This document shows, one piece after another, positions 1 to 9,144 of a DNA stretch of 64,000 nt. This DNA comes from Closterium sp. NIES-65 (lineage: Eukaryota > Streptophyta > Zygnematophyceae > Desmidiales > Closteriaceae): contig CANXME010002181.1 in the NCBI GenBank assembly GCA_948144175.1, positions 2,294,001 through 2,358,000 on the forward strand. The letters are read 5' to 3'. The notes under the pieces were generated by a model. It was not told the DNA's origin. It worked only from the letters and a program-made list of their open reading frames with translations, and ran no database searches. The stretch's first letter is position 1. Every line of letters begins with the position of its first letter. Position numbers and translations under genes: made by a program.

Positions 1-1548
1 AGAAGTATCCCGGACCAGGGCGACCCGCGGAGGTGCCACGCATGCGGCGAAGTCGGTCACCTAAAGAGGGACTGCTCGAACTTACCTACGTGTGAACGCT
101 GCGGGAAGAAGGGGCATCGGCAGGGAGAGTGCTATCAGCGGAAACCGGGGGCAGGGTCCCAATCCCGAGAGGAGCTACAGGAAGATATTCGGAAGCTACA
201 GTCGCGGCTCGAACGAATGCCGAGGGCAGGAGGCAGGAGCCAGGCCATGATGGCCATCGAAGAAGTCGCCGAGGACGAGCTGGCTGAAGACGAGCTGGTG
301 CGGGAGTACGGCTTCATGGCGCATCCGCAGGAGCGCAGTGATTTGGAACTTCGATCCCGCCCGGACTCGATGGGGGAGTCTCGTATCTCGACGCGGCGGG
401 AACGGGCACCGGAGCGGAGAGAAGGGTCGGCAAGCAGCGATATGCGGAGGCACCTGAACGAGAGGAAGGTGTGCAAAGCGTCTGTGCTGATCGCCGAGAA
501 GGGGAGTTTGACGGTAGGGGGTCTGCCGGTCCGCCAGGGGATCATCGATACTGGGGCCTACAACATGATATTGGGAAAGGGGCTGGCTAAACAGCTCCGG
601 TTGGACCTCCCCGGGATGCATGTAGAGAGGGGGATCCTGCTGATGACAGCCGAAGGGGGGGACCCGAAGTGGATGCCCAGCACGAAAAGGCCCGTAGAAG
701 TCATGCTGTTGCCGGGCACGGATAAGGAGTGCTGCATTGGGCTGACATGCGGGATCTCGCAGTCAGAGGACTATGACGTCCTGGTGGGCATGGAGCTGCT
801 GTACAAAGTGGGGGCAACCATTTGCACGTGGCAGGAGAAAATGCTGTACCGGGTGCAGTACTGGGACCCGGAGAGCTCCGTGGGGACCTTGCCGGTCCGT
901 TTCGTCAAGCAGGAGCCGAGGGCAGCGTACCATGCGGATGAAGCTGACCTGTCTCAGGAACTGGACGATTGGACTTGGCAGGAATACGCGGAAGCAGGGA
1001 CAAAGCGGATTGAACAAGCAGAGACGGACCAACGAACGCCTGACCTGCGGGACCGAGTCAGCAGGACCTGGTGCCTCGAGGGAGCGATCGGCATCCTGGA
1101 GCTCTTCGGGGGCATAGGGTCTGGGCTCGCCGCAGCGTTGAAGGCCGGCTGTTGCGTACGAAAGTGGGTCCACGTGGAGAAGGACCCGGTAGTACGGAGG
1201 TTGGCGTACCACCACGCCATGAAACTACTCGAGGAGTACCCGCAGCAGATCTTGATCTCGGCGATCCACATGGAGGGAGAGGACGGGATTCACGATGTGC
1301 GCGACATCACCCGCTCCTGGCTGGAGGAATGTGGGCCGATATACCTGGTGGTTGCGGGTTGGGAGTGCCAGGGGTATTCGAGGGCAGGAGAAGGGAGGGG
1401 AATGGAGGACCCGCGGGGGGCTACCTTCCGAGACTTGGAGGGCGTGTTGAAGATGCTCCGGCAGACGGGCCGTGAGTTTGTCTACGTGCTGGAGAACGTG
1501 GACATGGCTGACGACCGAAGGGAACCGGTGCGGCTCGCATTCGACTAG
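1..1548 (+). CDS. Gypsy-1 gag C-terminus, protease and N-terminal half of a C5 DNA methyltransferase
   Basis: The frame is open from the first base of the window, so its true start is upstream. Two CCHC zinc knuckles (C-x2-C-x4-H-x4-C) lie at 34-75 and 91-132, typical of a Gag nucleocapsid. A retroviral-type aspartic protease follows, with Asp-Thr-Gly at 547-555 in a hydrophobic context. From about 1081 the protein becomes a cytosine-5 methyltransferase: motif I (ILELFGGIGSG, from 1093) for SAM binding, motif IV (GWECQGYS) with the catalytic Cys codon at 1366-1368, and motif VI (LENV) at 1489-1500. The usual Pro before the catalytic Cys is Glu here. The frame ends in a TAG at 1546 that interrupts the domain, so this is a decayed gene, not a natural terminus. 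Confidence 0.85.
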   Translation, partial: RSIPDQGDPRRCHACGEVGHLKRDCSNLPTCERCGKKGHRQGECYQRKPGAGSQSREELQEDIRKLQSRLERMPRAGGRSQAMMAIEEVAEDELAEDELVREYGFMAHPQERSDLELRSRPDSMGESRISTRRERAPERREGSASSDMRRHLNERKVCKASVLIAEKGSLTVGGLPVRQGIIDTGAYNMILGKGLAKQLRLDLPGMHVERGILLMTAEGGDPKWMPSTKRPVEVMLLPGTDKECCIGLTCGISQSEDYDVLVGMELLYKVGATICTWQEKMLYRVQYWDPESSVGTLPVRFVKQEPRAAYHADEADLSQELDDWTWQEYAEAGTKRIEQAETDQRTPDLRDRVSRTWCLEGAIGILELFGGIGSGLAAALKAGCCVRKWVHVEKDPVVRRLAYHHAMKLLEEYPQQILISAIHMEGEDGIHDVRDITRSWLEECGPIYLVVAGWECQGYSRAGEGRGMEDPRGATFRDLEGVLKMLRQTGREFVYVLENVDMADDRREPVRLAFD

Positions 1549-2469
1549 ATTCAGTCGGTGCTGGGAAGAGGCGTGGCGGCGGATGCGGCGCAGCTAGGAT
1601 CGCGGGCTCATCGTCCCCGGCGCTACTAGCAGAATGGAGTGTCGGATGCGGTTTTGCGGCACTCCCTAGCGCAGATGCAGTGGCTGGTCAAGGACATCCT
1701 GGGCCCGAACCGAGTTCCCGCGCCCGTAACCACCGAGGATCATCCGTCACAGTATCAGTGCAACGTGCCCGGAGAGCCCAGGCAAGCATGGCCGACGCTA
1801 GTCTCGTTCGCCGAAGCCAGAGGCTTCAAGATGGATGGGAACCTACCCGGACCCGCGATGGTGTATGACTCCCGGACGCGTAAGTGGGAGGCGCCGACAG
1901 CTGAAGAGAGAGAGCTGGCCATGGGTCACAAGTGGGGAGCCACGGCCCATCCGGACGTTACGGAGGCCCAGAGGTGCGCCGCACTGGGGAGAGCTATGGA
2001 TCTGAACGCCATGACATGGATCTTGGAGACGATCAGGATGCACCTGAAGACAAAGGCAATTCAGAGGGAGATAGACGGGAGATTGCGTTACCAAGACGAG
2101 CGAGAAGCCGCCTGGAGGAGGCAGCAGCTAGACAGTATCGAGGAGCAGCGGAACTCCCAGATCAAACAAGGATGGACCTTTATGGCGGTAGAGGTCCCGG
2201 CGAGCCAAGGGGAAGTGACAGACGCGGTACCGCTAGCCAAGGGACCAGAGGATGGCTCGGTCGAGGCTGGATGGGAGATCGGGGATGGACTGGGGGCAGA
2301 GGCAGCGACCGCGCTGCGGGGAGTGCTGAAGGAGCCCCGCTCAACCTTTGCCTTCACCCTCCAGGAGCTAGGAAGGGGCAACGTACAAGAGATGCGGATT
2401 ACGCTCAGCAGCGACGCGCCGGTCTATCACCGCAAGAGACGGATGAGCCCAAGAGACGAGGAGGTTTGA
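1549..2469 (+). CDS. Gypsy-1 C-terminal half of the C5 DNA methyltransferase and linker to RT
   Basis: This is the same reading frame as the upstream segment, after the TAG at 1546. It holds a motif VIII-like Arg block (AHRPRRY, about 1606-1626), then a second TAG at 1627, then a motif IX-like stretch (APTAEERELAMGHKWG, 1891-1938) and a motif X-like stretch (LGRAMDLNA, near 1984-2010). With the upstream half, the methyltransferase therefore appears complete in motif order. A charged coiled-coil-like linker (about 2040-2160) leads to the start of the RT (ITLSSDAPVYHRKRRMSP). It ends at TGA 2467, where the frame resumes at once, so the stop is probably CGA to TGA. Motif VIII to X assignments are by eye. 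Confidence 0.72.
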
Positions 2470-3060
2470 ATGGCCAAGTGCGCGGAGCTGCTAGCGGCAG
2501 GGCTGATCAGGAGGTCGGAGAGCGAGTTCGCAGCAGCAACAGTGGTGGCCGCACGGACCGATATTACCGGGGAAGTGTCAGCCAAGCGGATGTGCGGCGA
2601 CTATCGGGGATTGAACAAAGTAACGGTGTCGGACCGCTATCCAATGCAATCAGCAGAGGAAATATTCGACAAGCTACACGGCACAGTAGTGTTCTCGACC
2701 CTAGACCTCTGGCAAGGATTCAATCAGATCCTGATCCGAGAAGAAGATTGCAAGAAGACTGCGTTCCACGGGCCCGGATTGTATGAGTGGACAGTGATGC
2801 CTTTCGGAACGAGGAATGCACCTGCGGTGTTTCAACGGACAATGGATACAGTATTGAGGGGGGTGCCCGCGGCCGCCTGCTATATAGACGACGTGATAGT
2901 GTTCAGTGCGAACGAGGAAGAGCACACGAGAGATGTGAAGGCGACCCTGGACGCGATCCGGCAGGCGGGGTTGACCTGCCACCCGCAGAAATGCAGATTT
3001 GGGCAGCGCACCGTACAGCTTCAGGGATTCGAGGTGGGAGACGGAAAGCTGAGCGTCTAG
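2470..3060 (+). CDS. Gypsy-1 reverse transcriptase core
   Basis: Ty3/gypsy RT palm and fingers. Visible motifs in order: MCGDYRGLNK, the TLDLWQGFNQI block with the first catalytic Asp, the MPFGTRNAPAVFQ block, and YIDD at 2881-2892 carrying the two further catalytic Asp residues. It copies element RNA into cDNA inside the virus-like particle. It is in frame with the methyltransferase, separated only by TGA at 2467, so one large polyprotein is expected ancestrally. It ends in TAG at 3058, before the thumb and connection regions are finished. Confidence 0.9.
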   Translation: MAKCAELLAAGLIRRSESEFAAATVVAARTDITGEVSAKRMCGDYRGLNKVTVSDRYPMQSAEEIFDKLHGTVVFSTLDLWQGFNQILIREEDCKKTAFHGPGLYEWTVMPFGTRNAPAVFQRTMDTVLRGVPAAACYIDDVIVFSANEEEHTRDVKATLDAIRQAGLTCHPQKCRFGQRTVQLQGFEVGDGKLSV

Positions 3061-4118
3061 GAGGCGAAGGTAGAGGTCTTGGATTGAGTGCCGACGCCCA
3101 CGGACCGATCCTCGCTGCGGGCCGTGCTCGGCTTCCTGGGGTACTATCGGCGGTTCGTGCCGAACTTCAGCAAAACGGCAGCAGTGCTCAACTGCCTCCC
3201 GAGGGAGGACCAGCAGTGGCAGTGGGGTCCGAGGAGCAACAGGCCCTGAACCACTTGACGCAAGCTATCAAGATCGCAACCGTGCTGGTGCTGCCGAACA
3301 AAAACAACCCGTTCACCCTATACACGGACTGGAGCAGTGCGGGGATGGGCGCGGTCCTATGGCAGGGAAAATGGGGAGAGGAGAAGGTCGTCGCCTTCGC
3401 TAGCCGTAGCTGCAATCCCCCCGAAGCTAACTACAGCTCATACGAGGGGGAAGGGTTGGCCGCAGTCTGGGCGATCACGCATTTCCAAGTGTACCTGCAG
3501 GGAAGGCCTTTTACGCTAGTGACAGATCATCAGCCCCTGACCTGGCTAATGACCAATCAAGCGCTCACAGGCAGGAACGCGAGATGGGCCATGCGCCTGC
3601 AAGAGTATGACTTCGTCATTAAACACCGCCCAGGGAAGAGCATGCAACATGTGGACGGGCTGTCGAGGCACCCCGCGACGGACCGACCGTCGGAATGCTT
3701 GGTAGCCTTGGCACTCCATATTGACAGGGAGGGAGCCAGGAAGAACCAAACCAGAGGGCCGGATGACGTGTGGGGCGATGCTGAAGCGCTGCAGTGGGTA
3801 CAAGGCAAGACAGGGGAAGCGGGAGCGGTGCCCGAACGGGTGAGGGCACATGGGGCCCACTACCGGTGGTATCAAGGCCAACTGCAAGTGAACACCAAGG
3901 AAGGCTGGAAGGTGGTGCGAGAGCCGGGACAGCGGGAGGCAATCATAGCCAGGGTGCATCGGCAGCTTGGACATTACGGGGAGCTACGGATGCTGCAGCT
4001 GGTAGGGACGACCTGGTGGTGGGCAGGGATGCGGAAACAAGTGAAGGAGTGGGTCCAGACCTGCGAGCTGTGCAGCCTCAACAGGGCTGAACTAGACCGG
4101 GGAAGGAGGGAGCTTTAG
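3061..4118 (+). pseudogene. Gypsy-1 RT thumb, RNase H and HH-CC integrase zinc-binding region
   Basis: After the TAG at 3058 the frame continues through a second stop (TGA 3085) into the usual RT thumb motif (LGFLGYYRRFVPNFS, near 3130-3175). Near 3225 a frameshift, most simply a 1-nt deletion, moves the coding frame. RNase H follows with LYTDWSSAG, VTDHQPLTWL and the HVDGLSRH motif. An integrase-type zinc-binding region comes next (HRQLGHYG, then CELC, about 3957-4073). TAG at 4116 breaks the protein just before the integrase core, at a place where sister elements usually carry Gln. Confidence 0.85.
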
Positions 4119-5090
4119 TCACTGCCGATATATGGTCTGGGGTTCCGCTGGTCGCTAGATCTTGCGGGGGAAATGCCGCTGAGCCGACGAAGCAAACACT
4201 ACATCCTCATCATGATCGAGCATGGCTGTAAGTGGGTGGAGGTGAAAGCGCTGCCGAGCAAGAATTCCGCGCGAATAGCCGGGGCTTTCGAAGAGCAAGT
4301 GCTGACGCGGTTTGGGGCATGTGGGGAAGTGCTCACCGACCAAGGCACAGAGTTCCAGGGACACTTAGACCAGCTGTTGCAAGAGACAGGCATCACACAC
4401 AGGAGGACATCCAGGTATCACCCACAGAGCGACGGCTTGACGGAAAGGTTCGTGCATACTCTAAAGAAGGGGCTGCGGGCCTACGGCGAACAGTACAAGA
4501 GGGACTGGGACTTGAGGCTGCCCTGGGTGACGGCCGGGTACAGGTTCAGCAAGCAAGCAGTGCTGAGAGACATGTCGCCGTACTACATGCTCCTGGGCAG
4601 GGAGCCTATCTTACCCATTGACGCGCCGAAGCTGCTGACAGACACAGTACTAGTGGGGACCGAGGAAGCATGGGTCGCGGTGGCCGAGGCTCGGGCTAAA
4701 TACCTACGAGAACTACTGCCGGCAGCGCTCGAGAACCTGCACGTGACTCAACTGCGGGACGTGCAGAGGTACCGCCAGAGGGGAAGCAAGGGAAGGGATG
4801 GGAAGGAAGGCGACATCCAGCCAGGAGGGGAGGTCTACCTCAGGAAGGCGAGGGGGGACTTGCTGGACATCGGGCTCACCATAGAGAGGTGGAAAGTGCG
4901 GGATATGAAGGACTCGGGGGTGATTGTACTAGTGGGAGCCAAGGGGGAGGAGCGTAGAGATCACATCACCAATGTGGCAGCAGCCAGACCCAGGCGAATC
5001 GGCGGAGCGGAGAGCTTTCCTGCCAACAACCGTCAGGATCCATCGGCTAACCCAGGAACTAGGAGTCGAGGAGGGGGCAAGAGAATATGA
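4119..5090 (+). CDS. Gypsy-1 integrase catalytic core and C-terminus
   Basis: Retroviral-type DDE integrase. The first Asp is in RWSLDLAG (about 4150-4173), the second in VLTDQGTEF (about 4330-4356) and the Glu in SDGLTERF (about 4429-4452). This is the D, D-x35-E pattern that inserts cDNA into the genome. The segment is in frame with the upstream HH-CC region. The C-terminal 200 residues include a YRQRG/GGEVYLRKARGDLL stretch typical of the post-core region of gypsy integrases. No chromodomain is visible. The frame closes with TGA at 5088-5090, which may be natural. Confidence 0.88.
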   Translation, partial: SLPIYGLGFRWSLDLAGEMPLSRRSKHYILIMIEHGCKWVEVKALPSKNSARIAGAFEEQVLTRFGACGEVLTDQGTEFQGHLDQLLQETGITHRRTSRYHPQSDGLTERFVHTLKKGLRAYGEQYKRDWDLRLPWVTAGYRFSKQAVLRDMSPYYMLLGREPILPIDAPKLLTDTVLVGTEEAWVAVAEARAKYLRELLPAALENLHVTQLRDVQRYRQRGSKGRDGKEGDIQPGGEVYLRKARGDLLDIGLTIERWKVRDMKDSGVIVLVGAKGEERRDHITNVAAARPRRIGGAESFPANNRQDPSANPGTRSRGGGKRI

Positions 5091-5184
5091 CAGGAAAGGC
5101 AGCAGAGAGGCCGGAGGTACGATTCTGAATGAGGAAGGAGCACAAGGAGAGAAGGGCCTGGGAAGGTGGGGCAGATTCCGACAG
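5040..5184 (+). repeat. 145-bp Gypsy-1 tail, first copy
   Basis: The last codons and 3' flank of the Gypsy-1 integrase frame, including a purine-rich stretch (GGAAGGTGGGG, 5161-5171). It recurs with few changes at 5531-5675, separated by 346 bp. Which copy is original follows from the upstream gene: only this one continues from the integrase. Confidence 0.9.
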
Positions 5185-5530
5185 TTGTCACGCAATTAAT
5201 AAAGGCATCATATAATTAGCTAGCATAAGGAACCTTGATATAATTGTGTGACAGGGTAGTGTAGAATATCTCGTAGCGAGCATAGGAGATCGGCGGGAAG
5301 GACACAAAGAGCAAAGGCCCTTGTAGCGGGAAAGCCGAAAGTAGGGAGAGTCAAGAGGCAACGGTAATATTAAGAATGATACTTAGGTGCGCAGAGAGCC
5401 TTAAGGCCTCTGCTTGCTTGTATGTTTTCTTAATTAGCTAAACATCTTCCCAAACCCTAGCTAGAGAAGCCAGTTCAAGCAAGAGCCAGCCGAGTTAGTC
5501 AGCGGGGCTAGAGAGTACCACGCAATATTT
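5185..5530 (+). other. Probable 3' LTR of Gypsy-1
   Basis: The sequence leaves Gypsy-1 coding at TTGTCACGCAATT, so a TGT LTR start at 5186 is plausible. It holds an AATAAA at about 5200 and a TATA-like stretch (GATATAATTG, about 5237). The matching 5' LTR is outside the window, so neither the LTR identity nor its end can be checked. CACGCAAT occurs near both ends (5189 and 5519). Confidence 0.4.
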
Positions 5531-5675
5531 CCATCGGCTAACCCAGGAACTAGGAGCCAAGGAGGGGGCAAGAGAATATGACACGAAAGGCAGCAGAGAG
5601 GCCAGAGGTACGACTCTGAATGAGGAAGGAGCACAAGGAGAGAAGGGCCTGGGAAGGTGGGGCAGATTCCGACAG
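5531..5675 (+). repeat. 145-bp Gypsy-1 tail, second copy
   Basis: Near-identical to 5040-5184, with scattered substitutions. It ends at GACAG and passes directly into the middle of a copia polyprotein (GACTGTTACC), so it marks a rearrangement joint between Gypsy-1 and Copia-1. A long frame that starts at 5620 is an artefact of this joint. Confidence 0.9.
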
Positions 5676-5676
5676 C

Positions 5677-6762
5677 GACTGTTACCTGAGTGTACCGCCC
5701 GACCCGGGTATTGGGACCAGTGAGGTTGCAGCTCTAGGTGCTAGCGCGTCTGCTCCTCCAGGTCCTGGTGAGGCTGCTGCCCTAGGTGCTAGTGCGTCTG
5801 CGTCTGCTGGTACCGCACCTACTGAGGCACTACACACCTTCACACTAGACTCAGGTGCTTCCCGCTGTTTCTTTCGCGACCGCACTGCCCTCGAGCAGCT
5901 TCCTAGACCGGTTGCTGTCTCCCTGGCTGACCCCTCAGGGGGTCCGGTCCTTGCGACCTCCACCACTGCCCTCCCTTGTCCTGCTGTCCCGTCTGGCACG
6001 CTGTCAGGCCTCTACCTCCCCTCGTTCTCTACGAACTTGGTGGCGGGGTCCACGCTCCAGGACGTGGGTGTTCACCAGTTCAACCCCGCCTACGAGCGTG
6101 TGACGCACTACACGTGTGCCCAGACGGGCCGTCACCTGGCTACCTTCACTTGGCAGCCGGGGTCGGACCTGTACACACTGACCACTGTGTCCCCTCAGGT
6201 AGCTGCGTCTGCGTCTGCTTCTGCGTCAGGCCAGCTGTCGGCCCCCTACTCGTGTCGCTCCCTGTCGCACATTACTGTCCTCTGGCACCACCGCCTTGGT
6301 CACCCGTCAGTGCAGCGCCTTCGCGGCATGCACTCTAGGTACCTTGTATCTGGTCTTCCCAGGGTTCTCCCTCCTCTGCCACCCTCGCCTGCTCCTCCCT
6401 GTCTTCCCTGTGTCGAGGGGCGGCAGCGTGCCGCTCCCCACTCTTTCTCGTTCCCTCCCACAGAGGCTCCCCTGCAGACTCTCCACCTGGACGTGTGGGG
6501 CCCTGCCCGCGTCCGGGGACAGGGCCAAGAGCGGTACTTTCTGCTGGTCGTCGACGACTACACGCGCTACACCACGGTCTTCCCCTTGCGTACCAAGGGT
6601 GAGGTCCCTGATATCTTGATCCCCTGGATCCGCGCTGCTCGTCTCCAGCTCCGCCAGCGCTTCCAGTCGGACTTTCCTGTCCTACATCTGCACTGTGACA
6701 GAGGTGGTGAGTCTTCCTCTGACCTCTTGGCAGCCTACTGTGCGGAGCATGGCATCCGCTAG
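5677..6762 (+). CDS. Copia-1 protease, GAG-pre-integrase and integrase N-terminal half
   Basis: The copia aspartic protease shows LDSGAS (about 5848-5865). The GAG-pre-integrase region has LWHHRLGHPS (about 6280-6310) and a later CLPC pair, together making the HH-CC zinc site. The integrase core begins at LHLDVWGPARV (first Asp near 6491) and continues through VVDDYTRYTTVFP to the second Asp in HCDRGGES. It is interrupted at TAG 6760-6762, where sister copies read Gln (CAG) in GIRQTFTLP. The upstream part of the frame belongs to the Gypsy-1 tail duplicate and is not part of this protein. Confidence 0.85.
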   Translation, partial: DCYLSVPPDPGIGTSEVAALGASASAPPGPGEAAALGASASASAGTAPTEALHTFTLDSGASRCFFRDRTALEQLPRPVAVSLADPSGGPVLATSTTALPCPAVPSGTLSGLYLPSFSTNLVAGSTLQDVGVHQFNPAYERVTHYTCAQTGRHLATFTWQPGSDLYTLTTVSPQVAASASASASGQLSAPYSCRSLSHITVLWHHRLGHPSVQRLRGMHSRYLVSGLPRVLPPLPPSPAPPCLPCVEGRQRAAPHSFSFPPTEAPLQTLHLDVWGPARVRGQGQERYFLLVVDDYTRYTTVFPLRTKGEVPDILIPWIRAARLQLRQRFQSDFPVLHLHCDRGGESSSDLLAAYCAEHGIR

Positions 6763-7204
6763 ACGTTCACTCTCCCGGCCTCTCCGCAGCAGAATGGGGT
6801 TGCTGAGCGCCGCATTGGTCTTGTCATGGAGGTCGCTCGTACCTCCATGATCCATGCGGCTGCCCCCCATTTACTGTGGCCGTTTGCAGTGCAGTACGCC
6901 GCGCATCATCTCAACCTCTGGCCCCGTGTCTCCGTTCCGGAGACCTCGCCCACCCTGCGTTGGACGGGGGAGGTTGGTGATGTGTCGGTGTTCCGAGTCT
7001 GGGGATGTCGAGCTTTTGTCCGCGATACGTCTGCAGACAAGCTCTCCTCCCGTGCCGTTCCCCGTGTCTTCCTTGGCTTTGTCCATGACGCGCTTGGCTG
7101 GCAGTTTTACCACCCCACCTCGCATCGTGTCTTCGCCTCTCAGGACGTCACCTTTGACGAGTCGGTTCCCTTTTACCGTCTCTTCTCCTACCGCAATGCC
7201 CCGC

Positions 7205-7236
<32 letters not shown>

Positions 7237-9144
7237 CTCTTCCTCACCCAAGGTGTCCAGTCGGTAGACCCCCTCCCTCCCCAGGGTGCTGCTCCCTCAG
7301 GTGTTTCCCAGGTAGACCCGGTCGAGCCTGTCGAGGTAGCTGTTGACTCTGGTCCTGCGCGAGGTGTTGAGCGTGCTGAGCCTGGTGCTGCTGCGTCTGG
7401 GGGCACTGAGGTTGGGGGTGCTGAGTCAGGGGGTGCGGAGACTTTGGGTGCTGAGCCTGGAGGTGCTGCGACTGGGGGTGCTGAGCCTGGGGTTGCTGAG
7501 ACTGGGGGTAATGAGACTTGGGGTGCTGAGCCTGGTGGCGCTCCCTCGTCACACCAGCTTCGTGAGTGGTACTCCCAGCGCTACAGCCTCCGTCTGGGGG
7601 CTTCTGGAGCTGGGGGGTCTACTGGGGTCGGGGCTGGTGGCCCCGCGGGTGCAGTGTCGCAGCCAGAGCCTCCCTCCCCTCAGCGGTTACGTGAGTGGTA
7701 CGCTCGGCGCTGCAGCCTCAGAAGTGGAGCTCCTGGTGCTAAGGCACCACCAGCTGGAGGCCCTGCTGCTACTACAGGTCCTGGTGCTGTTGGAGGTGCT
7801 GCTGGTGCTACTGGAGGTACTGGAGCGGCTGGAGGTGCTGCTGGTGCTGCTGGAGGTCCTGGAGCTGCTGGAGGTGCTGCTGGTGCTGCTGGAGGTACTG
7901 GAGCAGCTGGAGCTACTGCTGGTGCTGCTGGAGGTTCTGGTGCTGTCTCTGCTGCTTCTGGGGGCGCTTCACGGCCACGGCCGTACTTTTTTCCACTCCT
8001 TCAGCAGGTTCTTGGTCAGCCACCTCCTCCTCATCCTCCTTCCTCCTTAGAGTGTCCTCCGCCAGTTCAGTCGCAGTCACAGCTACCGCCTGCCTCGCCA
8101 CTTCCTGGTCCTTCTCCCTACACTGGTCCGACAGGCGGTCTTACAGAGCGTCGTGAGCCTGAGTCTCGTCCTGTGTCGCCTGTCTCTCGTCCTGTGTCAC
8201 CTCTTCGTACTGCTCGCACTGGTCGTCGTGTTCTGCGTGAGCGTCCTCCTACTGTCCCTGGCACACACTATATGACTCTGCGTCCTTCCACTGCTCCACA
8301 GCGTGTCCCTCTGCCGTCTCCTCCTGCGTCCTCTCTTCCTATTCTTGCTAACCCGGAGTCCGACTCTCTTCGTGCTGCCCGTCCTACTGTCACGCGTCTC
8401 CTGGCCACTACTGTCACTGACCCTTCCTTTGAGTCTGCTGCTGCGTCGGCCCTAGTTGCTGAGCTTGTCGACTTTGCTGCTCTATGTCGTCTAGACTACG
8501 CTGCGAGTCTTGTTACTGAGTCAGAGTCTGTCTGCCCTCCGTCCGTCGGGGGTGAGTGTGCTCTAGGCACGGACGTCCTTGAGGACAGACAGGAGGACCT
8601 TGAGTGTCTTGCACCCGCTGCGCCTCATCTCGTGTCCATGCTGATTGCCACTGAGGGAGACCCGGATGCTCCAAACATCCCGAACCCGCGCTCTTACACT
8701 GAGGCGATCGCGGGTGAGTACTCCTCTCAGTGGCAGACAGCTATGGACGCAGAGATGGCATCCTGGAAGTCCACTGGCATCCTGGTCGAGGTTCCCCCTC
8801 CCGGGGCGAACATCGTCAGTGGCATGTGGATTTTCAGGGTGAAGCGGCCGCCGGGTTCTCCGCCTGTCTTCAAGGCTCGTTACGTCGCTCGAGGCTTCAG
8901 TCAGCGAGAGGGAGTAGACTTCTTTCAGACCTTCTCCCCCACCCCGAAGATGACCACTCTTCGGGTGCTACTGCACGTTGCTGCTCAGCGTGACTACGAG
9001 CTTCACTCTCTTGACTTCAGCACAGCTTTCTTGCAGGGCAGTCTCCTGGCTTCACTGGGTCGTTTCCTCCTGGTACCCAGTGGAGCCTCCGGCGGCCGGT
9101 CTACGGTCTCCGCCAGGCGCCACGTAAGTGGCACGACACACTGA
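6763..9144 (+). CDS. Copia-1 integrase C-terminus, glycine/alanine-rich linker and RT N-terminal half
   Basis: This is the same frame as the upstream segment after the TAG. It opens with the integrase Glu region (SPQQNGVAERR), then the conserved FLGF and WQFYHPTS stretch, a poly-Pro run encoded by 30 consecutive C, a long GGAEPGG and GAAGGTGAAGG linker, and the copia RT start (SWKSTGILVEVPPPG, FKARYVARGFSQREGVDFFQTFSP). Two LREWY modules occur in the linker (7555-7572, 7681-7700). Relative to Copia-2, -3 and -5 a 28-bp deletion just after FLQGSL (about 9032) shifts the frame, so the last 36 or so residues are out of frame. Confidence 0.85.
7206..7235 (+). repeat. Poly-C tract of 30 bases
   Basis: Thirty uninterrupted C residues encode polyproline between the integrase and linker of Copia-1. 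Sister copies have short CCCCCGCC-type versions here, so the run has expanded. Such tracts are frameshift hotspots. Confidence 0.97.

Larger units (their letters stand above)
1..5530 (+). mobile_element. Gypsy-1: Ty3/gypsy retrotransposon carrying a C5 DNA methyltransferase (5' end outside window)
   Basis: Domain order read on the plus strand is zinc knuckles, aspartic protease, cytosine-5 DNA methyltransferase, reverse transcriptase, RNase H, HH-CC zinc-binding region and DDE integrase. RT before integrase is the Ty3/gypsy order. The methyltransferase sits between protease and RT in the same frame. The copy is dead: in-frame stops at 1546 (TAG), 1627 (TAG), 2467 (TGA), 3058 (TAG), 3085 (TGA) and 4116 (TAG), plus a frameshift near 3225. 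The 5' LTR and most of gag lie outside the window, and a probable 3' LTR starts near 5186. Retrotransposon-borne methyltransferases are known from charophytes and dinoflagellates, which fits the host inferred here. Confidence 0.88.

Noticed and set aside
5620..5676. Apparent start of the Copia-1 frame
   Set aside because: These codons are the duplicated Gypsy-1 tail read out of its own frame.
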